DNA of 64,000 nucleotides from JAZDRH01 sp047470865 (GCF_047470865.1 NZ_JAZDRH010000018.1:1-64000), one strand, 5' to 3'; counted from the first letter of the stretch, positions 35,507 to 44,956 are shown. Notes: a model not told the origin generated them from the sequence alone. Translations and numbers: made by a program.

Positions 35507-35601
35507 CATTACGTTAAATTCCCAGTAGGTAGAGCGTATACAATCAAGATGGTTTAATTCCACGCTATTTTATGGCGCTTTGCGCCGAAAATTGGACGTT
35601 T
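35507..35601 (+). repeat. 95-bp inverted repeat, left copy
   Basis: Pairs with 45133-45226 in reverse orientation, with only a few differences, including short indels around 35537. It contains an internal hairpin GGCGC-TTT-GCGCC. It starts directly at the IS3 right end, and the first bases correspond to the last codons of hipA. With its partner it brackets the restriction-modification island. Confidence 0.88.
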
Positions 35602-36085
35602 TGTAAACTAAATAATGATACCAGTGTTTTGATAAGGCTGATTTTCTGAACATATCAGGCATCTTTCTGAGCATTAACAAGTGATGAATCAGGCGATGAT
35701 AGCTTTACATTGATTTTCAGGAGAATACAGATGACAGCAGTAGCCCATCGAGTAACTCCTTTTCTACGTTTTACGAAGTGCTGGCGAAGAACATCGCTGC
35801 CTCTGACCTTTTCTTTAAGATGTTGCGCTCTTGTTCAACACGCTTAAGTTCGCGCTTTAAACGGGCGATTGCAGTTTATCAATATGCTCTTCCAAGCGTT
35901 TAACCCGCTTAGAAGAGCTTTTAATCCAGTTGTACAGCCTCTTATCACTGATGCCTAAGTGCGTAGCAGCATCTACTTCCATCTCTTTAATTTACCTTCC
36001 ACGTAGCAGACAACTAACCTAGCCTTCAATAAAACGTTCATGCTTGCACTATATAGCTTTACGCCTGCTCACCACGGAATGACAC
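35602..36085. other. Stretch with IS3 remnant between repeat and hsdR
   Basis: About 480 bp with no intact gene. Most of it (35755-36070) is the degenerate IS3 orfA listed separately; 35602-35754 shows nothing I can identify. Confidence 0.5.
35755..36070 (-). pseudogene. Degenerate IS3 orfA remnant
   Basis: On the minus strand the DNA reads, in parts, AATHLGISDKRLYNWIKSSSKRVKRLEEHI, then after a stop and frameshift RLKRELKRVEQERNILKK. These match the OrfA of the IS3 copy at 34.3 kb with extra residues and are broken in several places. No orfB or terminal repeat remains with it. It is a relic of a related element in opposite orientation. Confidence 0.8.
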
Positions 36086-39000
36086 CTATATCTGCCCGCC
36101 TACACCTTTGTATTTTTCAACAAAAGCGGCAATTTTCTGAAAAACCGTTTGTTTCTGGGTACGGTACTGTGGATTCAATGGGCTGAGCTTCGGTAATGCT
36201 TCATTAAGCGCAGTACCATTTTCAGAGGCATACTCTCGCTTAAGTGATGAGGCAATATAGCGTTTGGCAGCTTCTTCGTTTAGCTTTTCAGAGGCAATAA
36301 TAGCATCGGCTTCACGCTTCTGTTCGGCCTGAGCGAACTTGAAGAAAGCATCGATAATGCTGGCTTTATCACTGATCTCATCAAGGTTTGTCTGGTTAAT
36401 AAAATCAACCACTAAGCTCTCTTTCGCTCTATTACCAAGACTACTGCGGATCATACGGCGAACTTCTTCAATCAAACCTTCTTTACTCTTGTTCTTCTTA
36501 TTGTGATCAAAAATTAGTTCAAGAATGTAATCGAGGTTGATTTCTTGAGATTTAAGCAAATCAATTTCAAAGACCACATCGTCCCAGTCTACCGTTGATT
36601 TATCTTTATCCTGGCCTTCTTTATTGCGTCGTAACCAGTCGCGGGTATCGTTGTAGGTAGAGCGATAATCTTGGATAGCACGCTCGCTAGGCATGTCGAT
36701 GGTTTGCATTGCCTCGATATCAGCATCGTTCAGATAGTACTTTAACTTGAACGCCTCGACAGCTTGTTCATCACTGGTATCCAAGCTTTGCAACGCTTTT
36801 AAACCAGCAAACTCATCATAGTTTTGTAAAATATTTTCTGCTTTTAGGTATTCACCAAAAAGCTTAGCAAATTCTTTTTTATCTTGTTCTTTTTCAATGT
36901 TTTCTGGGTTCGGAAAGCGTTCTTGCAGCTCTTTAACGATATCAACAAAACCTCGACGCGCTTGGCCAGTAACAATATCGTTAAAACCTTCCATGTATTC
37001 TTTGTAGCTCTTCTCCAACACCACATTTTTGGTGTTTTTGTCACCAAACAGGGTTATAGCATCAATGGTTGCCTGTTCCAAATCACGGAAGGTAACAATA
37101 TTGCCAAAGGTCTTCGTTGCATCATAAATGCGGTTAGTGCGAGAAAACGCCTGCATTAAACCGTGATAGCGCAAATTCTTATCAACAAACAAGGTATTGA
37201 GCGTAGGCGCATCAAAGCCGGTTAAAAACATACCCACCACAATGAGCAGATCTACTTCTTGTTTCTTAACACGCTGGGCAAGGTCACGATAGTAATTTTG
37301 AAAGCCATTACTATCCACACCGTAGTTAGATTTAAACATGGCGTTGTAATCAGTAATTGCGGCGCTTAAAAATTCTTTCGCGCTGCTGTTCATGGCACTG
37401 ACTTCAAAGCTCTCATCTAAAATATCACCGATGGCATCCTGCTCTTCGTTGGCAGCAAATGAAAAGATAGTCGCAATGCGCAAAGGTTTACTTGTAGGAC
37501 CCTTTTCAGTCTCAGCCTGCAATGTTTTAAAGGTTTCATAATACGCTTTAGCAGCATCAACACTACTTACCGCAAACATCGCATTAAACCCTTTGGCACC
37601 AGAATAGGCTCGATGCGTTTTCTGGTTAAAATGGCTCAGAATGTACTGTGAAATTTCACGGATCCGCATCGGATGTAAAAACGCTTGTTTGGTTTCAAAG
37701 GCGCTGAGTTTCTTATCATCTTGCTCAGTTTCAATGCTCTTAAATTGTGGGCGAACATCGTTATAGTCCACTTTGAATTTAAGTACTTTTTCATCACGAA
37801 TGGCATCGGTTATTACATAAGTATGCAACTGCTGACCGAATACGCTGCCCGTGGTTTCAGCACCCAAGGCGTTTTCTGGGAAAATTGGCGTACCAGTAAA
37901 GCCAAACTGGTAGTACTTTTTGAATTTGTTCTTCAGATTTTTCTGCGCTTCACCGAACTGGCTTCGATGGCACTCATCAAAAATAAAGACAACTTGCTTG
38001 TTGTATATAGCTAAATCGCTTTCGCTTTTTATTAAGTTATTGAGCTTTTGAATTGTGGTAACGATAATCTTGTTATCGTCTTTATCTAGGTTACTCTTAA
38101 GCCCTGCGGTACTGTCTGAACCGTTCACACTATCAGGCGAGAAACGCTGATACTCTTTCATGGTTTGATAGTCGAGGTCTTTTCTGTCCACCACAAAAAA
38201 GACTTTATCTATAAATTCTAATTCCGTGGCTAACCGTGCCGCTTTAAAGCTGGTGAGTGTTTTACCTGAACCTGTGGTGTGCCAAATGAACCCACCGCTT
38301 TCGGCGTTACTCCAATTCTTAGCGTTAAAGGCACTCTTTATCTTCCATAGAATGCGCTCGGTGGCAGCAATCTGGTAAGGGCGCATCACGAGCAAGGTAT
38401 TGCTGACATCAAATACCGAGTACCGCAAGATCACTTCAAGCAATGTCTCTTTTTTAAAAAAAGTGGCGGTAAAGTCTTTTAAATCCTTAATCAGCGTATT
38501 GTCTGATTTCGCCCAGTTCATCGTGAAGTCAAAACTGTTCTTGTCGCGCTTAGTGGTATTGGCAAAATAGCGCGTGTCGGTGCCATTAGAGATCACAAAC
38601 AGCTGTAAGAACTTGTACAACGAGTTCTCTGCATTAAAGCTCTCTTTGCTGTAACGATGTATTTGGTTAAATGCCTCGCGGATCGCCACACCACGTTTTT
38701 TCAGTTCAATTTGCACCAAAGGCAAACCATTGACCAAAGTCGTCACATCGTAACGGTTGGCATGGCTTCCACTTTGTTCAAACTGCTTAATGACCTGCAC
38801 TTTGTTGCGCGCAATGATCTTCTTGTCGAATAGGTAAACATTTTCGATATGACCATCATCAAAAACAAAATCGAAGATATAATCACTGTGCACCTTACGG
38901 GTTTTGTCGAGAAGATTGTCGCTTGGTGTATTCAGGTATTGCTCGCAAAAACGAACCCACTCGGCATCGCTAAACTCAATCTTATTGAGGGCTTGTAGCT

Positions 39001-39202
39001 GTTTGCGCACATTCACCAACATGGCGTCTGGCGTGGTTAGCGCAGGTAGATACTCATAACCTTGGTTGCTTAGATCCTGAATCAGCTCGCGTTCTAAATC
39101 ACCTTCACTTTGATAGCCCTCAGCAATTTGGTCTTGCCGTGTATATCTGTCTAAAACAATAAAATTATTGGATTCTGCAATACTTTTGTAGGAGGTGGTC
39201 AT
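36086..39202 (-). CDS. hsdR: Type I restriction enzyme, restriction subunit HsdR (type IC)
   Basis: The motor and nuclease subunit of a type I restriction-modification system, 1038 residues, the size of EcoR124I HsdR. Order: N-terminal PD-(E/D)xK nuclease with VQIELKKRG, then SF2 helicase motifs with Walker A TGSGKTLTSFKAA (about residue 310), DECHRSQFG, FTGTP and QAFSRTNR, then a C-terminal helical domain binding the methylase. It cleaves DNA after translocation when the target is unmethylated. It is the last gene of the island, 4 bp downstream of the rhuM-like gene. Confidence 0.96.
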   Translation of the reverse strand: MTTSYKSIAESNNFIVLDRYTRQDQIAEGYQSEGDLERELIQDLSNQGYEYLPALTTPDAMLVNVRKQLQALNKIEFSDAEWVRFCEQYLNTPSDNLLDKTRKVHSDYIFDFVFDDGHIENVYLFDKKIIARNKVQVIKQFEQSGSHANRYDVTTLVNGLPLVQIELKKRGVAIREAFNQIHRYSKESFNAENSLYKFLQLFVISNGTDTRYFANTTKRDKNSFDFTMNWAKSDNTLIKDLKDFTATFFKKETLLEVILRYSVFDVSNTLLVMRPYQIAATERILWKIKSAFNAKNWSNAESGGFIWHTTGSGKTLTSFKAARLATELEFIDKVFFVVDRKDLDYQTMKEYQRFSPDSVNGSDSTAGLKSNLDKDDNKIIVTTIQKLNNLIKSESDLAIYNKQVVFIFDECHRSQFGEAQKNLKNKFKKYYQFGFTGTPIFPENALGAETTGSVFGQQLHTYVITDAIRDEKVLKFKVDYNDVRPQFKSIETEQDDKKLSAFETKQAFLHPMRIREISQYILSHFNQKTHRAYSGAKGFNAMFAVSSVDAAKAYYETFKTLQAETEKGPTSKPLRIATIFSFAANEEQDAIGDILDESFEVSAMNSSAKEFLSAAITDYNAMFKSNYGVDSNGFQNYYRDLAQRVKKQEVDLLIVVGMFLTGFDAPTLNTLFVDKNLRYHGLMQAFSRTNRIYDATKTFGNIVTFRDLEQATIDAITLFGDKNTKNVVLEKSYKEYMEGFNDIVTGQARRGFVDIVKELQERFPNPENIEKEQDKKEFAKLFGEYLKAENILQNYDEFAGLKALQSLDTSDEQAVEAFKLKYYLNDADIEAMQTIDMPSERAIQDYRSTYNDTRDWLRRNKEGQDKDKSTVDWDDVVFEIDLLKSQEINLDYILELIFDHNKKNKSKEGLIEEVRRMIRSSLGNRAKESLVVDFINQTNLDEISDKASIIDAFFKFAQAEQKREADAIIASEKLNEEAAKRYIASSLKREYASENGTALNEALPKLSPLNPQYRTQKQTVFQKIAAFVEKYKGVGGQI

Positions 39203-39206
39203 TTAT

Positions 39207-40238
39207 CTAGTCCTTTTTCTTTCTACCATCATTGAGCAACTTTTTTATTTCACGATCAAAGTCAGACTCGATCTTTTGCTGTTTGTTAAATTGCTCATAT
39301 TCGGCATGAGCTTTTTGCTCAGCAACCTTGCGTGAAACACTGCCATAACCTTCAAGTACCTGATACTCATTAAAGGCCAAAAACTTATTGACGCTTTCGG
39401 CGAACGCCTCCATGGTAAAGGTGTTTCTGCGTTCAATAATGCCTTCAATGTAATCAAAAAAGGCCGAAACGGCACGTTCAAGTTTTTTAATCTCGTCTTC
39501 ACTGAGGTAGTTTTTGGCAACAGTGGTATCCGATTTTAATACACGACCTGAAGGGGCGTTTTTGTACGTCGTCATACCCATTAATGGCTGGTTGGCGTCA
39601 GCTTTCAATGCGATGATTTCCGCTGCGGTGTAGCCTGTAATAGCAAAGTGAAATTTGTCTTGCACATGAGCATAAAACAGGCGCGTGGTTTCTGATTTAG
39701 GATCGTAATCAATACTGCATTCAGCAAAGATATCGGTGATTTGCTGATAAATACGTCGCTCGCTAGCACGTATCGAACGGACGCGTTCCAGCAGCTCTTT
39801 AAAGTAATCTTTACCAAAGAAGCGGCCGTTTTTTAGGCGTTCATCATCCATGGCAAAGCCTTTGATGATGTAGTCCTTAATCAACTGAGTCGCCCAAATA
39901 CGAAACTGCGTCGCCTGTGCTGAATTCACTCGGTAGCCTACTGAAATCACCGCATCTAGGTTGTAGTACTCCAGCTTGCGTTTAACTTCGCGTTTGCCTT
40001 CTGGTTGAACTGTTTCCAAAATGGAAATAGTTGCCTCACGTTGTAGTTCACCCGAATCGTAAATATTATCCAAGTGCTTTGAAATGGCAGGCACCCCCAC
40101 ACCAAACAGCTGTGCAATGCGTTTTTGCGTTAGCCAAATGGTTTCACCACTGAGTAATACTTCGACTTTCACATCACCATTAGGCGCGGTATAAAGTAAG
40201 AACTCTGAGGTTTGGTCTTGTGGGCTGAGGTTAGGCAT
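39207..40238 (-). CDS. RhuM-family protein
   Basis: A 343-residue RhuM-like protein. The N-terminal part carries EVLLSGETIWLTQKRIAQLFGVGVPAISKHLDNIYDSGEL, with a helix-turn-helix, then the conserved KLEYYNLDAVISVGYRVNS and FRIWATQLIKDYIIKGFAMD. RhuM is known from Salmonella pathogenicity island 3 and is often found inside type I restriction loci; its biochemical role is unsettled, with a toxin-like role proposed. It lies between hsdS and hsdR and is probably co-transcribed with them. Confidence 0.9.
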   Translation of the reverse strand: MPNLSPQDQTSEFLLYTAPNGDVKVEVLLSGETIWLTQKRIAQLFGVGVPAISKHLDNIYDSGELQREATISILETVQPEGKREVKRKLEYYNLDAVISVGYRVNSAQATQFRIWATQLIKDYIIKGFAMDDERLKNGRFFGKDYFKELLERVRSIRASERRIYQQITDIFAECSIDYDPKSETTRLFYAHVQDKFHFAITGYTAAEIIALKADANQPLMGMTTYKNAPSGRVLKSDTTVAKNYLSEDEIKKLERAVSAFFDYIEGIIERRNTFTMEAFAESVNKFLAFNEYQVLEGYGSVSRKVAEQKAHAEYEQFNKQQKIESDFDREIKKLLNDGRKKKD

Positions 40239-40255
40239 TCGCTTCTCCTTACAGT

Positions 40256-40357
40256 TTAAAGCCGTCGTTTCTTAAAAAATGCACAACTAAAAATCAACGG
40301 CACTTTTTTGTCGGACGCTTGCAACAGCGCTGCTATTTCTGTTAGCGTTTTACTCAT
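40256..40357 (-). pseudogene. 33-codon N-terminal remnant of an ATPase-like gene after hsdS
   Basis: A frame that overlaps the hsdS stop by one base (TAATG) and reads MSKTLTEIAALLQASDKK, then ends after 33 residues with an unrelated tail (CAFFKKRRL). The first 20 residues resemble, from memory, the start of P-loop ATPases often encoded between hsdS and hsdR. The tail and early stop suggest a large internal deletion. Identification is tentative; it could also be a short coupled leader peptide. Confidence 0.4.
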
Positions 40358-41589
40358 TAAGCCGCCTCATCTGATTTCGGAAAGCTTAACAACAGGTCAC
40401 GATAATACTCGTATTGCTTTTGGCGGAGTTCTATTTCGCGGGGCAGACCTTCTTGCAGCGAAGTTGTTAACGTGTCGAATTTATCCAATATCGCTACAAT
40501 TCGCGCCTGCTCAGCCAATGATTTCTCAGGATCGTTTGCGTAAGGAACAGGTAACCTAAAGTTCTTGATGATTGTTGAATTAAGATCGCCTCTTGCACCT
40601 TGTCCTAGAGCTTTTATGTTTTCGTAATTGAAGCTAACCCAATGAAATACGTATCGGTATAGGGCTTTTTTATCGTCGATTTCCAAACATCCACAGTGCT
40701 GATTTGTAGTTAGAGGAATCTTATTAATTGCTGTTCTTCCGGCAGTTGCTCCAGAAATGGCAATAATCACGCAATTTTCTGGAATCCATTTGGCTGATGA
40801 ATTTTTCAATGCAGCAGGCGTTATAAATACCTCAGTCTCAGATACGTCAGAAAATTTTACTTCCTGAGTTCTCAACCAAGGAATATTGCCCCCTTCGTAG
40901 AATTCAGGCTTTCCAGCAGTAGGTGTACCACCTGAGTACCATTTTTTTGTGACATCACCTAGGGTCATCCATTCAAAATCACCTTCTTCAAAACTTAGCA
41001 ACTGGTCGCGGTAGTAGTTGTATTGTTTTTTCCGCATGTTAAGCTCGGCGGTCAGCTCGGCGGTCAGCTCGGCGGTCATGGCGGTAAATGCGTCCAGAAT
41101 GCGCACAATTTCAGCTTGTATTGCCAGCGACTTTTCTGGGTTATTTGGACAAGGGATGGGGATTTTTTTAGCGCAGTAATTACTAATCCATTGCCGTTTA
41201 TGATCACCGTCAATCAAGTCACTCGGTAGCGTATTCATCCAATAATATACGTACTTCAGCATGAATTTAGACTCATCACTAGATTTAATCATTTTCATTG
41301 CTGAGGATTTAGCTTTAAAGTCGAAATCAACCCATTTATTAGCAGTAGTGAAGTCATCAAAAATTATTACAGGATCTTCTGAAGCTCGATTTATCCCGCC
41401 TATTTCGTCCGTATAACCTAGAATAAAAGTCTTGCCCGCAGTTAATACAGGAGTCTCAAACGAATCATCATAGTTTTTCGTTTTTACAAGATATTTTGTA
41501 GGTTGTTCGTATTGTGTTACATCCCCTAAATCCTTCCACTCAACCTCAACCCCATCCAGCAGTTTCTCTAAATAGTTCAACTGACTCAT
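40357..41589 (-). CDS. hsdS: Type I specificity subunit HsdS with three TAEL repeats
   Basis: The DNA recognition subunit, 410 residues with two target-recognition domains, each ahead of a conserved helix (RKKQYNYYRDQLLSF in the middle and RQKQYEYYRDLLLSF at the end), which form the coiled-coil spacer. The central spacer contains TAELTAELTAEL, three exact-length repeats, at 41041-41076. In EcoR124-type enzymes this repeat number sets the gap in the recognition site. It overlaps hsdM by 4 bp. Confidence 0.95.
   Translation of the reverse strand: MSQLNYLEKLLDGVEVEWKDLGDVTQYEQPTKYLVKTKNYDDSFETPVLTAGKTFILGYTDEIGGINRASEDPVIIFDDFTTANKWVDFDFKAKSSAMKMIKSSDESKFMLKYVYYWMNTLPSDLIDGDHKRQWISNYCAKKIPIPCPNNPEKSLAIQAEIVRILDAFTAMTAELTAELTAELNMRKKQYNYYRDQLLSFEEGDFEWMTLGDVTKKWYSGGTPTAGKPEFYEGGNIPWLRTQEVKFSDVSETEVFITPAALKNSSAKWIPENCVIIAISGATAGRTAINKIPLTTNQHCGCLEIDDKKALYRYVFHWVSFNYENIKALGQGARGDLNSTIIKNFRLPVPYANDPEKSLAEQARIVAILDKFDTLTTSLQEGLPREIELRQKQYEYYRDLLLSFPKSDEAA
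41041..41076 (-). repeat. Three 12-bp tandem repeats in hsdS (TAEL)
   Basis: Three consecutive 12-bp units (ACCGCCGAGCTG on the coding strand, the last differing at its final base). The units encode Thr-Ala-Glu-Leu. Such repeats in type IC hsdS genes change number by slippage, giving enzymes with different recognition spacing. Confidence 0.93.
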
Positions 41590-43145
41590 TCTTCCATCTC
41601 CTCACCTTCAATTTCCGCTACAATGGCGTCAATATCACTGCGAAGCTGGTCGATTTTAGCAACGGTCGTTTTAAGTTCGGCATTAAGCTCGGTAATGTCC
41701 ACTAACTCGCGGTTGTCTTTCGCTTCCACATAACTACTTACCGAAAGGTTATAGCTGTTGTCTGCGATAACATCCAAATCAACGGATTTAGCAAAATGCT
41801 CTACATTCTCTTTGCTAGCAAACACCTGCATGATGTCTTCAATGTGTTGCTCAGTCAGCACGTTGTTATTGGTTTCTTTTTTAAATAGACCGCTGGCATC
41901 AATAAACTGGGTGGTGGTGTCGGTTTTGTGCTTAGATAACACTAAAATATTGACGGCAATGGTGGTACCAAAGAACAGGTTAGGTGCTAATGAAATCACG
42001 GTTTCAACATAGTTGTTATCAACTAGGTATTGGCGAATTTTTTGCTCAGCACCGCCACGGTAAAAAATACCGGGAAAACAAACAATGGCTGCACGGCCTT
42101 TGCTTGATAAGTAACTCAGCGCATGAAGCACAAAGGCAAAGTCGGCTTTAGATTTAGGCGCAAGCACGCCTGCGGGTGCAAAGCGGTCGTCGTTGATTAA
42201 GGTAGGGTCATCACTGCCAATCCACTTCACCGAATAAGGCGGATTAGAGACAATCGCATCAAAGGGTTTGTCGTCTAAAAAGTGCGGTTCGATTAAGGTA
42301 TCACCCAGCTGAATATTAAACTTGTCGTAGTTAATGTTATGCAAAAACATGTTCATACGCGCCAAGTTGTAAGTGGTGTGATTAAGCTCTTGGCCAAAGA
42401 AACCATCTTCAATGATATGCGCATCAAAGTGCTTTTTGGCTTGTAACAGCAAAGAGCCCGAACCGGCCGCAGGGTCATAGATTTTATTAACACTGGTCTG
42501 GCCGTGCAGGGCGAGCTGTGCGATGAGTTTTGAAACGTGTTGAGGGGTGAAAAATTCGCCACCGGATTTACCCGCATTGGCGGCATAGTTAGAAATCAGG
42601 AACTCGTAAGCGTCACCAAATAAATCAATTTGGTTGTCTTCAAAATTGCCGAAGGTTAAACCTGCCACGCCTTTTAACACAGCTGCCAAACGCTTGTTTT
42701 TTGCCTCTACTGTATTACCCAGACGATTGCTGGTGGTATCAAAATCGGCAAACAAACCTTTAATGTCTTTTTCTGAATCATAGCCATTGGCAGAATCTTC
42801 AATGGCCGCAAAAATAGCGGCCAAATCCGTATTTAAATTTTCGTTTTTATGTGCATTGGCTGCCACATTGCTGAACAACTGGCTAGGGTAAAGAAAATAG
42901 CCTTTCTCTTTAATAGCATTTTCTTTAGCAGACTTGATATTTTCATCATCGTTAGACATGGCCGCATAATTAACGCTCTTATCACCGCCTGTAATGTAAT
43001 TGACAAAGTTCTCACTGATAAAGCGGTAAAACAGCGTACCTAGTACATATTGCTTAAAGTCCCAGCCATCCACTGAGCCACGCACATCGTTGGCAATCGC
43101 CCATATTTGGCGTTGAAGTTCGGCTCGTTGTTGTAAACTTGTCAT
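41586..43145 (-). CDS. hsdM: Type I DNA methyltransferase HsdM
   Basis: The adenine-N6 methyltransferase of the system, 519 residues. The SAM-binding motif is YDPAAGSGSLLLQ and the catalytic motif NPPYS (AIVSNPPYSVKW). An N-terminal helical domain (about 1-160) contacts HsdS. Together with HsdS it methylates the host DNA to protect it. It is first in the hsdM-hsdS-rhuM-hsdR run and is 71 bp downstream of the WYL repressor gene. Confidence 0.96.
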   Translation of the reverse strand: MTSLQQRAELQRQIWAIANDVRGSVDGWDFKQYVLGTLFYRFISENFVNYITGGDKSVNYAAMSNDDENIKSAKENAIKEKGYFLYPSQLFSNVAANAHKNENLNTDLAAIFAAIEDSANGYDSEKDIKGLFADFDTTSNRLGNTVEAKNKRLAAVLKGVAGLTFGNFEDNQIDLFGDAYEFLISNYAANAGKSGGEFFTPQHVSKLIAQLALHGQTSVNKIYDPAAGSGSLLLQAKKHFDAHIIEDGFFGQELNHTTYNLARMNMFLHNINYDKFNIQLGDTLIEPHFLDDKPFDAIVSNPPYSVKWIGSDDPTLINDDRFAPAGVLAPKSKADFAFVLHALSYLSSKGRAAIVCFPGIFYRGGAEQKIRQYLVDNNYVETVISLAPNLFFGTTIAVNILVLSKHKTDTTTQFIDASGLFKKETNNNVLTEQHIEDIMQVFASKENVEHFAKSVDLDVIADNSYNLSVSSYVEAKDNRELVDITELNAELKTTVAKIDQLRSDIDAIVAEIEGEEMEE

Positions 43146-43216
43146 CTGCTAATTCCTGCTTTTAATTCGTCATAATTCGTTTATGGGGTGCGCGGTTGTT
43201 CCACTGTCGTTGAACA

Positions 43217-44140
43217 TCACTCGTCAACCCCAGGGGCTAAATTCAAATTGGCTACCCCGTAAAGTGTCGGGGTATTCTTTAACCAAAGCTGATATTCAGG
43301 GCCTTGAAGGCTGTGTGCTTTGGAGCAATCAACATTCCAAAGCCGAAGTAAATAGCCTGCCGTTGCCGCTCTAATTTCTACCTTTAGAACGCCACCCGTC
43401 ATGCCATAATCCAGTTCAATGGCTTCGCTGTGCTCTATGCTTGGGTGCGGTACTAACTCAAGTTCTACAAACCGATTCCATTGGCGGTCTTTGGTTTCGA
43501 GCTCCGTTTCAGACAAAGTCGAATCCTCAATCACAACCGCTGCTTTAATGCGGGTCAGCACAAAGTCACGGAACTCGCTATGCTTGCGGTCAAAACCACG
43601 AACATGCCAACGCAGGCCATTATCCACCAGTGTATGCGGCACAATTTCACGCGTGGTTTCACCGCTCGATAACGACACATAGGTGATACGCAAGGCTTTT
43701 TCTTTATGTATGGCCTCGGTGATCTTGGCCACTATAGATAGACTCGGTTTGTTGAGGTGGTAAGGTGCTTCACAAGCTAGTGGTGGCTTTACCTTGCCAG
43801 TAAAGCCATCGCCGTACCCTTGGCTAATGGTTGCCAGCGTTCTCACAACGTCATAGTCGAACAAGGGTTCAAAAGCTTCACCACGCTTATGTAATTTGAG
43901 CTTTTGGTCATACTCAATATTATCTGGCGCAAGCTCGCGGTACATTGAGAAGTCCTTGGTGGCCTGTGCAGCGGCTATGCTGAAACGATCGACTAAATCC
44001 GCCCGCACCGCTTCCCCCTTAAACAATAAGGTGAAATCAATGTGGGCAATGCGATCCCTTGTTGCTTGTGGCAAATGCGTGATCTGCGAAAGCCTAGCTG
44101 GCTTAGTTACTAGCCTTTGTTTCAGGCCATCATTTGTCAT
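43217..44140 (-). CDS. WYL-domain regulator (BrxR/CapW type)
   Basis: A 307-residue transcription factor: an N-terminal winged helix (about 15-90), a WYL domain in the middle (LRITYVSLSSGETTREIVPHTLVDNGLRWHVRGFDRKHSEFRDFVLTRI trimmed to its key elements VSLSSG, PHTLV and RWHVRGFD) and a C-terminal WCX region. Such proteins repress defence operons until they sense infection-linked ligands. It sits directly upstream of hsdM on the same strand and probably controls the island and itself. Confidence 0.88.
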   Translation of the reverse strand: MTNDGLKQRLVTKPARLSQITHLPQATRDRIAHIDFTLLFKGEAVRADLVDRFSIAAAQATKDFSMYRELAPDNIEYDQKLKLHKRGEAFEPLFDYDVVRTLATISQGYGDGFTGKVKPPLACEAPYHLNKPSLSIVAKITEAIHKEKALRITYVSLSSGETTREIVPHTLVDNGLRWHVRGFDRKHSEFRDFVLTRIKAAVVIEDSTLSETELETKDRQWNRFVELELVPHPSIEHSEAIELDYGMTGGVLKVEIRAATAGYLLRLWNVDCSKAHSLQGPEYQLWLKNTPTLYGVANLNLAPGVDE

Positions 44141-44457
44141 GCGTCTTGTTCATCCAATTCAACCAGTTTCTTAAAACTCTGTTTATAAAGTACGGTCAGA
44201 CATCGCGTAATCACATTGAATAGTGTCACTCAATGCTACTCTTTATCCGCAATGACTTAGCAATCTCTACCGGTTGAAGCTGGACAGATGTACATAAAAC
44301 ACTGAATAGGCTTCAACCTAATTAATTTTATTAGGTAACATCCTATCACAAATTATTTTGTAGGGAAGGCTAAGCGGCAACTTTTTGATCTGGATTGCAA
44401 TTGCCGCTCAGGTATAGACTTGAAGACCTTGTTTTGTGCCAATGCTGATAGCCGCTA
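44141..44457. promoter_or_regulatory. Promoter region of the WYL gene with three inverted repeats
   Basis: A 317-bp gene-free stretch. It carries CATTGA/TCAATG (44214-44235, 10-nt spacer), GGTTGAAGC/GCTTCAACC (44272-44318, 29-nt spacer) and AGCGGCAA/TTGCCGCT (44373-44408, 20-nt spacer). The first, about 75 bp before the WYL start, is the likeliest operator; the last could be a weak terminator for the gene at 44458. Confidence 0.5.
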
Positions 44458-44757
44458 TCAATGCGCTACCCGAACCAATGGCACCACGATGTTACCGCGA
44501 TGAGATACCCCTTTGTCCGTCTCTGTAGACATCAGGACTCGTTGCTCACTCTCCCGAATGCGCCTAGCAACTTCTGCCTGGGCTGGTAGCAATGGCAGCA
44601 TCACTTCAGCAATCGCGTCTGGAGCAGACTCTTGGCCACAGGACATCAAGTGCTTCCATGGATCTTTAAGAAAGCGCTCGAACGTGATGCCAAATTCAAT
44701 GATGCGGGCAGAGACGAATATTTCGCCCCAGTATTCAATGTAGGTGTCTTGGTACAT
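44458..44757 (-). CDS. Small element-associated protein of unknown function
   Basis: A 99-residue frame beginning MYQDTYIEYWGEIFVSARI and containing FERFLKDPWKHLM and a charged helix (LPAQAEVARRIRESEQRVLM). I know similar sequences only as hypothetical proteins in pseudomonad mobile elements. Codon pattern and even amino-acid mix suggest a real gene. No signal peptide, membrane segment or known motif. A plus-strand frame overlaps it (44632-44898) but looks like a shadow. Confidence 0.55.
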   Translation of the reverse strand: MYQDTYIEYWGEIFVSARIIEFGITFERFLKDPWKHLMSCGQESAPDAIAEVMLPLLPAQAEVARRIRESEQRVLMSTETDKGVSHRGNIVVPLVRVAH

Positions 44758-44956
44758 GGAAAGATTCCTCTTGTTGGTTTTATACCCTGCCTACTTGCAG
44801 CCGCAGCGGTGTTACCTGCATTCGCTCACCCCAATCACATAGAAGACCTATGCTCATGGGGATTCGCTCACTTGCCGCCTAGCTGCAACACCAAGTAGTT
44901 TGGGTATAACGTAAGTTCACTTTCCATTTTCCAGAGGTTTTCAAATATGCAAGAGG
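44758..44956. other. Gene-free gap inside the element
   Basis: About 200 bp upstream of the 99-residue gene. It should hold that gene's promoter on the minus strand; I see no RNA gene or repeat. Confidence 0.35.

Noticed and set aside
35507..35601. Possible integron attC site in the 95-bp repeat (GTTAAAT and a GGCGC hairpin)
   Set aside because: The GTTRRRY-like end is on the wrong side and there is no matching RYYYAAC at the other end; the sequence is better explained as the hipA tail with its hairpin.
44632..44898. An 88-codon plus-strand frame
   Set aside because: It overlaps the 99-residue minus-strand gene, lacks a binding site and has an implausible composition; a shadow frame is more likely.
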